Positions 1 to 10,228 of a DNA stretch of 64,000 nucleotides are shown here, piece by piece. Numbering within the stretch: position 1 is the stretch's first letter; every line of letters begins with the position of its first letter. The stretch spans positions 1,736,001 to 1,800,000 of the forward strand of contig JACCLO010000001.1 in NCBI GenBank assembly GCA_029448655.1, in the 5' to 3' direction. The notes under the pieces were generated by a model. That model was not told the DNA's origin, did no database searches, and was given only the letters and a program-made list of their open reading frames with translations. The translations under genes and the position numbers were made by a program. The DNA is from Wolfiporia cocos. Lineage: Eukaryota; Basidiomycota; Agaricomycetes; Polyporales; Phaeolaceae.

Positions 1-481
1 TCTCGTCGCCATGACGCGGGAGCAATGGCGCCCTGGGTTGTTAAGGGGGCGGGCAGGCCAGAATCGGGTGCAGCGTAACCGGAGGTGGTACTACGGCCGT
101 GTTAGTATAAAGTCGAGGGCCTGTATGTACGTACCGGTGTGCGTTTGTCAACGAATCCCTATGCCGTGACTGGGTCCCTGGTGGGCAAGTAAGGCGTGGC
201 CATGGTCCGGCACGACTTTGAACTTCAATACATAATGCATTGTATATTGCGTGAATCTTTTCTGGGACCACCCAACATCAATTTTCCGCAAAGAACATGT
301 CTTTGTGCTTGTGGAGCATACAAGTGCACATGTTTCCAACCAATGGAGACAAGTTGTTAAAATATACTGGATATTGAAATTGAAATCAGAATATCTTCTG
401 TCAGCGGCGAATGTCGCTTTCAGGAATTGTTTGGGGATACACCCGACAGGCGAGTGTTTGTCTACGCATCCATAATATCCA
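1..481. other. left flank of the Helitron array, no gene recognised
   Basis: No convincing coding region is visible here; the short open frames resemble nothing I recognise. The stretch ends in A481, directly before the first Helitron 5' TC, which is the expected left half of an A|T target site. Confidence 0.6.
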
Positions 482-605
482 TCTAAAAGTAATGGGAGCT
501 CGCGCCGTAGGCGCTCGCGTGTCGCTAGCGTGCAGCTAGCGTGCAGCTAGCGTGTCGCTCGCGTGTCGCTCGCGTTTTGCGCACGTTCAGCGCACGTTTT
601 GCGCA

Positions 606-638
606 CATGGACGCCACGTTTGCCGCGTGGCGTCCATG
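606..638 (+). repeat. 5' subterminal hairpin of the Helitron units (example in unit 1)
   Basis: The arms CATGGACGCCACG and CGTGGCGTCCATG pair perfectly around a 7-nt loop. The same hairpin or a close variant recurs at a similar place in nearly all units, including the autonomous unit beginning at 9248. It could act in 5' end recognition, but that is inference. Confidence 0.8.
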
Positions 639-754
639 CGCGTCGTGTCAAATCCTGCTCCCATTAGATAGGGCGCCTGCTGCCATCCGCGGAGTTGGCC
701 GGTGGATTCCCACGCCCGGCGCCTGCAAGGCGCGCGCGCTGTTCCTGCCCCGCA

Positions 755-1350
755 CCACGGGGATTCGTGCCCCACACCACGGGGATTCGTGCCCCACACC
801 ACGGGGATTCATGCCCCACACCACGGGGATTCGTGGCCCATTCCATGGGGGTTTGTGGCCCATGCCACAGGGATTTGTGTCCTGTGGCATGGGGATTTTG
901 TAATGTAAATACCCCACACCATGGGAATTTGTACCCCGTGCCACAGGGATTTGCACCCCAATTCCACAGGGATTTGTGCCCCATGCCATGGGGATGTGTG
1001 TCCTGTGCCACAGGGGTTTGTGCCCCATGCCACGGGGATTTGTGCCCTGTGCCACGGGGATTTTTGTAATGTAAATACCCTACACCATGGGGATTTGTGG
1101 CCCATGCCACAGGGATTTGTGTGTCCTGTGCCACGGGGATTTGTGCCCCATACCACAGGGATTTGCATCCCAATGCCACAGGGATTTGTGCCCCATGCCA
1201 CGGGGATTTGTGCTCTGTGCCCTGGAGATTTGTGCCCCGTGCCACGGGGATTTGTGTCCTGTGGCATGGGGATTTGTGCCCCACACTACAGGTATTTGTG
1301 CCCTGTGCCATGGGGATTTATGTTTCATGCCACGGGGATTTTTGTAACAT
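755..1350 (+). repeat. 22-bp minisatellite (example in unit 1)
   Basis: A tandem 22-bp unit of the form GGGGATTYRTGCCCCAYRCCAY is interrupted by spacers reading TTGTAATGTAAATACCCC. The first copies keep GATTCGTG and later ones read mostly GATTTGTG. Similar arrays fill most non-autonomous units, for example 2804-3570 and 18140-18770. Because 22 is not a multiple of 3 and the unit lacks stops, all six frames stay open, giving apparent proteins with 22-residue periods that should not be read as genes. Confidence 0.92.
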
Positions 1351-1641
1351 AAATTGCCTGTGCTGTAGATGCTTGCCAAAAGATTGCACAAAATGGAGAA
1401 CATTTTGACACCACATTACACAGTATTACAAGGGAAGTGACGATGAGACCGAGGATCAGCGAGGTGTCAGAAGTGGCTGAGCAGGTAGAGACAAGAGACA
1501 AAAGAGGAAAGTTGGGGAAGCCATGGGTAATGCACAGGAAATTCATGAGGGATCCACAGGTAACTTCAAAACAACCCCCGATTATCTGAAGTAGGCACAC
1601 ATGGATTGGAATAATATATTGAAGTGGAAAAAGCAGTGTGA

Positions 1642-1658
1642 CCGTGGCGAAGCCACGG
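1642..1658 (+). terminator. Helitron 3' terminal hairpin (unit 1)
   Basis: CCGTGGC-GAA-GCCACGG forms a perfect 7-bp stem with a 3-nt loop, 13 nt before the CTAG end. This is the classical Helitron 3' end layout, where the hairpin signals termination of transposition rather than of transcription. It recurs in every unit, sometimes as TTGTGGC...GCCACAG. Confidence 0.88.
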
Positions 1659-1671
1659 GTAATTAACCTAG

Positions 1672-2514
1672 TCTATAAGTAATGGGGGCTCGCGCCGGAG
1701 GCGCTCGCGTGCGGCTAGCGTGCAGCTAGCGTGTCGCTCGCGTGCAGCTAGCGTGTCGCTCGCGTGTCGCTCGCGTTTTGCGCACGTTCAGCGCACGTTT
1801 TGCGCACATGGACGCCACGTTTGCCGCGTGGCGTCCATGCGCGTCGTCAAATCCTGCTCCCATTAGATAGGGCGCCTGCCATCCGCGGAGTTGGCCGGTG
1901 GATTCCCACGCCCGGCGCCTGAAAGGCGCGCGCGCTGTTTCTGCTCGGCACCACGGGGATTTGTGCCCCATGCCACGGGGATTCGTGCTCCACACCACGG
2001 GGATTCGTGCCCCACACCATGGGGATTCGTGGCCCATTCCATGGGGGTTTGTGGCCCATGCCACAGGGATTTGTGTCCTGTGCCACGGGGATTTTGTAAT
2101 GTAAATACCCCACACCATGGGGATTTGTGCCCCACACCACAGGGATCTGTGCCCTGTGCCATGGGGATTTATGCCTCATGCCACGGGGATTTTTGTAACA
2201 TAAATGGCCTGTGCTGTAGATGCCTGCCAAAAGATTGCAAAAAATGAAGAACATTTGACACCACATTACACAGTATTACAAGGGAAGCAACGATGAGACC
2301 GAGGATCAGTGAGGTGTCAGAAGTGGCTGAGCAGGCAGAGACAAAAGAGGCAAATTGGGGAAGCCATGGGTAATGCACAGGAAATTGATGGGGGATCCAC
2401 AGGTAATTAAAAAAAAACCCCTGATTATCTGAAATAGGGACACATGGATTGGAATAATATATTGAAGTGGAAAAAGCAGTGTGACCGTGGCGAAGCCACG
2501 GGTAATTAACCTAG
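1672..2514 (+). mobile_element. non-autonomous Helitron unit 2
   Basis: It starts TCTATAAGTAATGGGGG with a GCGCC-GGA-GGCGC head hairpin. It has a short minisatellite and the same 3' domain class as unit 1 (ACCGTGGC hairpin, AACCTAG). No gene. Confidence 0.88.
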
Positions 2515-3895
2515 TCTGAACTATAATGGGAGCTCGCGCCGTAGGCGCTCGCGTGCAGCTAGCGTGCAGCTAGCGTGTCGCTCGCGTGCAGCTAGCGTGC
2601 AGCTAGCGTGTCGCTCGCGTGCAGCTAGCGTGTCGCTCGCGTGTCGCTCGCGTTTTGCGCACATGGCGAGCACGTTTGCCGCGTGGCGTCCATGCGCGTC
2701 GTTGATCCTCCTCCCATTAGATAGGGCGCCTGCCATCCGCGGAGTTGGCCGGTGGATTCCCACGCCCGGCGCCTGAAAGGCGCGCGCGCTGTTTCTGCTC
2801 GGCACCACGGGGATTCGTGCCCCATGCCACGGGGATTTGTGCTCCACACCACGGGGATTCGTGCCCCACACCATGGGGATTCGTGGCCCATTCCATGGGG
2901 GTTTGTGGCCCATGCCACAGGGATTTGTGTCCTGTGGCATGGGGATTTTGTAATGTAAATACCCCACACCACGGGGATTTGTACCCCATGCCACAGGTAT
3001 TTGCACCCCAATGCCATGAGGATTTGTGCCCCATGCCACAGGGATTTGTGCTCTGTATCATGGAGATTTGTGCCCCGTGCCATGGGGATTTGTGTCCTGT
3101 GGCACGGGGATTTGTACCCCATGCCACAGCGATTTGTATCCCAATGCCACAGGGATTTGTGCCCCGTGCCACAGGGATTTGTGCTCTGTGCCATGGAGAT
3201 TTGCACCCTGTGCCACGGGGATTTGTGTCCTGTGGCATGGGGATTTTGTAATGTAAATACCCCACACCACAGGAATTTGTACCCCGTGCCACAGGGATTC
3301 GTGCCCTACACCACAGGGATTTTTGGCCCATGCCATGGGGGTTTGTGCCCCATGCCACAGGGATTTGTGCCCTGTGCCACGGGGATTTGTGTCCTGTGCC
3401 ACGGGGATTTGTGTCCTGTGCCACGGGGATTTGTGTCCTGTGCCACGGGGATTTGTGTCCTGTGCCACGGGGATTTTGTAATGTAAATACCCCACACCAC
3501 AGGGATTTGTGCCCCACACCACAGGGATCTGTGCCCTGTGCCATGGGGATTTATGCCTCATGCCACGGGGATTTTTGTAACATAAATGGCCTGTGCTGTA
3601 GATGCCTGCCAAAAGATTGCAAAAAATGAAGAACATTTGACACCACATTACACAGTATTACAAGGGAAGCAACGATGAGACCGAGGATCAGTGAGGTGTC
3701 AGAAGTGGCTGAGCAGGCAGAGACAAAAGAGGCAAATTGGGGAACCCATGGGTAATGCACAGGAAATTGATGGGGGATCCACAGGTAACTTCAAAAAACC
3801 CCTGATTATCTGAAATAGGCACACATGGATTGGAATAATATATTGAAGTGGAAAAAGCGGTGTGACCGTGGCGAAGCCACGGGTAATTAACCTAG
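2515..3895 (+). mobile_element. non-autonomous Helitron unit 3
   Basis: It starts TCTGAACTATAATGGG. This is the longest non-autonomous unit. It carries an expanded GTGCAGCTAGC/GTGTCGCTCGC head repeat and a long minisatellite, including nearly identical consecutive copies at about 3380-3475. The 3' class is as in unit 1. Confidence 0.88.
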
Positions 3896-5017
3896 TCTAA
3901 AAGTAATGGGAGCTCGCGCCGTAGGCGCTCGCGTGTCGCTAGCGTGCAGCTAGCGTGCAGCTAGCGTGTCGCTCGCGTGTCGCTCGCGTTTTGCGCACGT
4001 TCAGCGCACGTTTTGCGCACATGGACGCCACGTTTGCCGCGTGGCGTCCATGCACGTCGTTGATCCTGCTCCCATTAGATAGGGCGCCTGCCATCCGCGG
4101 AGTTGGCCGGTGGATTCCCACGCCCGGCGCCTGCAAGGCGCGCGCGCTGTTCCTGCCCCGCACCACGGGGATTCGTGCCCCATGCCACGGGGATTCGTGC
4201 CCCATGCCACGGGGATTTGTGCCCCACACCACGGGGATTTGTGCCCCACACCACGGGGATTTGTGGCCCTTGCCACGGGGGTTTGTGGCCCATGCCACAG
4301 GGATTTGTGCCCCGTGCCATGGGGATTTGTGCCCCACATCATGGGGATTTTTGTAATGTAAATACCCCACACCACGGGGATTTGTGCCCCATGCCACAGG
4401 GATTTGTACCCCACACCATGGGGATTTGCACCCCATGCCACGGGGAATTGTGCTCTGTGCCACAGGGATTTGTGCCCTGTGCCACGGGGATTTTTGTAAT
4501 GTAAATACCCCACACCACGGGGATTTGTACTGCATGCCACAGGGATTTGTACTGCACACCATGGGGATTTGTGCCCCATGCCACAGGGATTTTTGTAATG
4601 TAAATATCCTGCACCACGGGGATTTGTACCCTGCACCATGGGGGTTTGTGTCCCATGCTATGGGGATTTGTGCCCTGCCACAGGGATTTTTGTAACATAA
4701 ATGGCCTGTGCTGTAGATGCCTGCCAAAAGATTGCAAAAAATGAAGAACATTTTGACACCACATTGCACAGTATTACAAGCGAAGCGACGATGAGACCGA
4801 GGATCAGCTCTGTGTCAGAAGTGGCTGAGCAGGCAGAGACAAGAGACAAAAGAGGGAAGTTGGGGAAGCCATGGGTAATGCACAGGAAATTGATGGGGGA
4901 TGCACAGGTAACTTCAAAAAACCCCGATTATCTGAAATAGGCACACATGGATTGGGATACTGTATTGAAGTGGAAAAAGCGGTGTGACCGTGGCGAAGCC
5001 ACGGGTAATTAACCTAG
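3896..5017 (+). mobile_element. non-autonomous Helitron unit 4
   Basis: It starts TCTAAAAGTAATGGG, with a minisatellite with four TTGTAATGTAAATA-type spacers. The 3' class is as in unit 1, ending AACCTAG. Confidence 0.88.
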
Positions 5018-5825
5018 TCCATAATATAATGGGAGCTCGCGCCGTAGGCGCTCACGTGTCGCTAGCGTGCAGCTAGCGTGTCGCTCGCGTGTCGCTCGCG
5101 TTTTGCGCACATGGCGAGCACGTTTGCCGCGTGGCGTCCATGCGCGTCGTTGATCCTCCTCCCATTAGATAGGGCGCCTGCCACCCGCGGAGTTGGCCGG
5201 TAGATTCCCACGCCCAGCGCCTGCAAGGCGCGCGCGCTGCTAGCTCGCGTTTTGCGCGCTGTTCCTGCCCCGCACCACGGGGATTCGTGCCCCATGCCAC
5301 GGGGATCCGTGCCCCATGCCACGGGGATTCGTTCCCACACCACAGGGATTCGTGGCCCATTCCATGGGGGTTTGTGGCCCATGCCACAGGGATTTGTGTC
5401 CTGTGGCATGGGGATTTTGTAATGTAAATACCCCACACCATGGGGATTTGTACCCCGTGCCACGGGGATTCGTGCCCTACACCACGGGGATTTTTGGCCC
5501 ATGCCATGGGGGTTTGTGCCCCATGCCACGGGGATTTGTGCCCCATGCCACAGGGATTTGTGTCCTGTGGCATGGGGATTTTGTAATATAAATACTCCAC
5601 ACCACAGGGGTCTGTACCCTGTGCCACAGGTATTTGCACCCCAATGCCACAGGGGTGAATTCCCACACCCAGAGCCTGCAAGGCATGCATGCCAGTTACA
5701 GATTCTACAAGCAAAGCGACAACGATACCGAGCATCAGCGAGGTGGAGGAGTGGCTGAGTAGGCAGAGGCTAAAATATATTCCTAAGACATAACATTTGT
5801 GGCGAAGCCACAGGTAATTAAGCTA
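5018..5825 (+). mobile_element. non-autonomous Helitron unit 5, 3' end one base short
   Basis: It starts TCCATAATATAATGGG. The 3' domain is a second class (TAAGACATAAC, then a TTGTGGC hairpin with GCCACAG). The end reads GCTA directly followed by the TC of unit 6, so the final G of CTAG is missing. Confidence 0.82.
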
Positions 5826-6199
5826 TCTGAACTATAATGGGAGCTCGCGCCGTAGGCGCTCGCGTGCAGCTAGCGTGCAGCTAGCGTGTCGCTCGCGTGC
5901 AGCTAGCGTGTCGCTCGCGTGCAGCTAGCGTGTCGCTCGCGTGCAGCTAGCGTGTCGCTCACGTGTCGCTCGCGTTTTGTGCACATGGCGAGCACGTTTG
6001 CCGCGTGGCGGCGCCTGTAGGGCGCCCATCGAGTGCGCGCCGGCGCCTGCAAGGCGCGCATGCCGGTTGCAAAGGTGTTACAAGCGAAGCGACGACGAGG
6101 CCGAGCGTTAGCGAGGTGGAGGAGTGGCTGAGCGGGCAGAGATAAGCAATACAAGTTCTAATTACAAGATTGTGGCGAAGCCACAGGTAATTAAGCTAG
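5826..6199 (+). mobile_element. minimal Helitron unit 6 (374 bp)
   Basis: It starts TCTGAACTATAATGGG and lacks the minisatellite. It consists of the head repeats, the GGCGCCTGCAAGGCGC inverted repeat, the conserved block at 6081-6140 and a TTGTGGC-class 3' hairpin with CTAG. It shows the smallest set of sequences shared by the family. Confidence 0.87.
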
Positions 6200-7269
6200 T
6201 CTATAAGTAATGGGAGCTCGCGTGGGAGCCGTCGCGTGCCGCTAGCGTGTCGCGCACGAGAATCGCACATGGCGAGCACGTTTGCCGCGTGGCGTCCATG
6301 CGCGTCGTCAATCCTGCTCCCATTAGATAGGGCGCCTGGCGCCGGTGAATTCCCACGCCCAGCGCCTGCAAGGCGCGCGCGCTGCTAGCTCGCGTTTTGC
6401 GCGCTGTTCCTGCCCCGCAGCACGGGGATTCCTGCCACGGGGATTCATACCCCACACCACGGGGATTCGTGCCTCACACCACGGGGATTCGTGGCCCATC
6501 CCATGTGGGTTTGTGGCCCATGCCACAGGGATTTGTGTCCTGTGGCATGGGGATTTTGTAATGTAAATACCCCACACCACGGGGATTTGTACCCTGTGCC
6601 ACAGGGATTTGTATGCCAATTCCACAGGGATTTGTGCCCTGTGCCACGGGGACTTTTGCCCTGTGCCACGGGGATTTTTGTAATGTAAATACCCTACACC
6701 ATGGGGATTTGTGGCCCATGCCACAGGGATTTGTGTGTCCTGTGCCATGGGGATTTGTGCCCCATGCCACGGGGATTTGTACCCCATGCCACAGGTATTT
6801 GCACCCCAATGCCATGAGGATTTGTGCCCCATGCCACAGGGATTTGTGCTCTGTATCATGGAGATTTGTGCCCCATGCCACGGGGATTTGTGCCCTGCCA
6901 CGAGGATTTTTGTAACATAAATGGCCTGTGCTGTAAATGCCTGCCAAAATATTTCAAAAAATGAAGAACATTCAGTATTTTTTGACACATGGCATTACAC
7001 ATTATTGCAAGTGAAGTGACGACAAGACTGAGCATCAGTGTGGTGGAGGAGTGGCTGAGTGGGCAGAGACAAGGAACAGAAGAGGGGAACCCATGGATAA
7101 TCCACAGGAAATTGATGGGGAATCCACAGGTAAGTTCAAAAAAACCTTGCTTTGTGTGTGAATGGTCTGAATTCCCCCGGTTATCTCAAATAGGCACACA
7201 TGGATTGGGATATGATATTGAAGTGATTAAACTATGTGTCCGTGGCGAAGCCACGGGTAATTAAGCTAG
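6200..7269 (+). mobile_element. non-autonomous Helitron unit 7
   Basis: It starts TCTATAAGTAATGGG with a GCTCGCGTGGGAGCC head, the head type shared with the autonomous unit at 9248. The minisatellite is followed by a third 3' class (GATTAAACTATGTGTCCGTGGC hairpin region, AAGCTAG). Confidence 0.87.
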
Positions 7270-8068
7270 TCCATAAAGTAAGGGGAGCTCGCGCCGTAGG
7301 CGCTCGCGTGCCGCTAGCGTGTCGCTCGCGTGTCGCTCGCGTTTTGCGCACATGGACGCCACGTTTGCCGCGTGGCGTCCATGCGCGTCGTTGATCCTCC
7401 TCCCATTAGATAGGGCGCCTGCCGTCCGCGGAGTTGGCCGATGGATTCCCACGCCCGGCACCTGCAAGGTGCGCGCGCTGTTCCTGCCCCGCACCACAGG
7501 GATTCGTGCCCCATGCCACGGGGATTCGTGCCCCATGCCACAGGGATTCGTGCCCCATGCCACGGGGATTCGTGCCCCACACCACGGGGATTCGTGGCCG
7601 ATTCCATGGGGGTTTGTGGCCCATGCCACAGGGATTTGTGTCCTGTGGCATGGGGATTTTGTAATGTAAATACCCCACACCACGGGGATTTGTACCCCGT
7701 GCCACGGGGATTCATGCCCTACACCACGGGGATTTTTGGCCCATGCCATGGGGGTTTGTGCCCCATGCCACGGGGATTCGTGCCCCATGCCACAGGGATT
7801 TGCGTCCTGTGGCATGGGGATTTTGTAATATAAATACTCCACACCACAGGGGTCTGTACCCTGTGCCACAGGTATTTGCACCCCAATGCCACAGGGGTGA
7901 ATTCCCACACCCAGAGCCTGCAAGGCATGCGTGCCAGTTACAGATTCTACAAGCAAAGCGACAACGATACCGAGCATCAGCGAGGTGGAGGAGTGGCTGA
8001 GCAGGCAGAGACTAAAATATATTCCTAAGACATAACGTTTGTGGCGAAGCCACAGGTAATTAAGCTAG
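7270..8068 (+). mobile_element. non-autonomous Helitron unit 8
   Basis: It starts TCCATAAAGTAAGGGG, carries a minisatellite and ends with the unit 5 3' class. Its right part is nearly identical to unit 5 and unit 11, but its 5' leader differs. Confidence 0.87.
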
Positions 8069-9247
8069 TCTATAAGTAACGGGGGCTCGCGTGGGAGCGG
8101 TCGCGTGGAGCGCACCTGGCGTCCACGTTTGCCGCGTGGCATCCATGGGCGTCATTCCTGCTCCCATTAGATAGGGCGCCTGGCGCCGGTGAATTCCCAC
8201 GCCCAGCGCCTGCAAGGCGCGCTGCTAGCTCGCGTTTTCCGTGCTGTTCCTGCCCCGCACCACGGGGATTCGTGCCACGGGGATTCATACCCCACACCAC
8301 GGGGATTCGTGGCCCATTCCATGGGGGTTTGTGGCCCATGCCACAGGGATTTGTGTCCTGTGGCATGGGGATTTTGTAATGTAAATACCCCACACCACGG
8401 GGATTTGTACCCCGTGCCACGGGGATTCGTGCCCTACACCACAGGGATTTTTGGCCCATGCCAGGGATTTGTGTGCTGTGGCATGGGGATTTTGTAATGT
8501 AAATACCCCACACCACGGGGATTTGTACCCTGTGCCACAGGGATTTGTACACCAATTCCACAGGGATTTGTGCCACATGCCATGGGGATTTGTGCCCTGT
8601 GCCACGGGGATTTTTGTAATGTAAATACCCTACACCACGGGGATTTGTGGCCCATGCCACAGGGATTTGTGTGTCCTGTGCCATGGGGATTTGTGCCCTG
8701 TGCCACGGGGATTTGTGTCCTGTGCCACAGGGATTTTGTAATGTAAATACCCCACCCCACGGGGATTTGTACCCCATGCCACAGGTATTTGCACCCCAAT
8801 GCCACAGGGATTTGTGCCCCATGCCACAGGGATTTGTGCTCTGTATCATGGAGATTTGTGCCCCATGCCATGGGGATTTGTGCTTTGTGCCACGGGGATT
8901 TATGCCTCATGCCACGGGGATTTTTGTAACATAAATGGCCTGTGCTGTAGATGCCTGCCAAAAGATTGCAAAAAAAATGAAGAATATTTTGACACCACAT
9001 TACACAGTATTACAAGCAAAGCGATGATGAGACCGAGGATCAGCGAGGTGTCAGAAGTGGCTGAGCAGGCAGAGACAAAAGAGGCAAATTGGGGAACCCA
9101 TGGGTAATGCACAGGAAATTCATGGGGGATCCACAGGTAAATTAAAAAAACCCCTGATTATCTGAAATAGGGACACATGGATTGGAATAATATATTGAAG
9201 TGGAAAAAGCGGTGTGACCGTGGCGAAGCCACGGGTAATTAACCTAG
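8069..9247 (+). mobile_element. non-autonomous Helitron unit 9
   Basis: It starts TCTATAAGTAACGGGGG with the GCGTGGGAG head type. It has a minisatellite with many spacers and a unit 1 class 3' end (AACCTAG), and directly abuts the first autonomous element. Confidence 0.87.
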
Positions 9248-9778
9248 TCTAAAAGTAATGGGAGCTCGCGTGGGAGGCGTCGCGTGTCGCTCGCGTTTTG
9301 CGCACCTGGCGTCCACGTTTGCCGCGTGGCGTCCATGCGCGTCGTCGATCCTGCTCCCATTAGATAGGGCACCTGCCACCCGGGGAGTTGGCCGGTGGAT
9401 TCCCACGCCCAGCGCCTGCAACGCGCGCACCGCGTTTGGCGAAAACCCGTGCATTTCGCGTTTTGCGCGTCTTCCTGACCGCGCGTTGCAATAATTTCGC
9501 TACCGCTGTAATCTACATAGGTATTACAGTACATCTATGCAATAAAAAAATCGGTGCCAAAAACGTACAGGGGGGCCCCACCAAAACTCGAGTAGGTGGA
9601 CACGGGTGGATGGAGGTGTTAGGCTTTCCCTGTCACAACAGTGACAAACAATGCCCCCTGCCTACCCTGTGGGGGAGTGGGACAAGAGACATTGACACAC
9701 TACATTGGTGCAATAACAGACATATTACCATCTGTAATAAGCTGTTGAAAGCCCCTACACAGTCATTGCTTATCTGTG

Positions 9779-10165
9779 AGCTCATAAGCAACCTCCCCCA
9801 CACTTGCTTGGGCAACACAACATATTGTGGGTTGTTATAACATGCTGGCATTGGGTTCTACGGCTAATGGGTCGATGCACATAGATCTCCTCAATATTTG
9901 AGGAGCTGATAAGTGACCTTCCTCACACTTGCTTGGACAACACAACAAATTGTGGGTTGTTATAATATGCTGGCAGTGGGTTCTTTGACACTTATGGGTT
10001 GATGCACATAGATCTCCCCAATATTTGAGGAGCTGATAAGTGACCTTCCTCACACTTGCTTGGGCAACACAACATACTGTGGGTTGTTATAACACGCTGG
10101 CAGTGGGTACTTTGGCACTGATGGGTCGATGCACATAGACTTCCCAAATCTTTGAGGCAACAATT
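9779..10165 (+). repeat. three tandem copies of a ~126-bp repeat upstream of the Helitron gene
   Basis: Copies begin near 9779, 9904 and 10031, each with a motif close to AGCTGATAAGTGACC, then CACACTTGCTTGG, TTGTGGGTTGTTATAA and GATGCACATAGA. The second autonomous element has only one copy (about 29730-29860), so the number varies between elements. A promoter role is possible but not shown. Confidence 0.8.
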
Positions 10166-10228
10166 CTCATATCATCACACAAAAAATACATTCATAATGT
10201 ATAGATTCTGCTCTGCCAGACACACTGA

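Larger units (their letters stand above)
482..1671 (+). mobile_element. non-autonomous Helitron unit 1
   Basis: It starts TCTAAAAGTAATGGG after host A481. The head has a GCGCC-GTA-GGCGC hairpin, GTGTCGCTCGC-type 10-11 bp repeats and a larger hairpin at 606-638. The middle is the 22-bp minisatellite (about 755-1350). The 3' domain contains the conserved block at 1429-1490, and the unit ends with the hairpin at 1642-1658 and CTAG (1668-1671). No gene. Confidence 0.9.

Noticed and set aside
755..1350. CRISPR-like array
   Set aside because: The 22-bp copies follow each other without unique spacers, and the genome is eukaryotic.
482..9247. Simple tandem satellite DNA
   Set aside because: Units differ in length and modules, carry complete Helitron termini, and two contain transposition genes.
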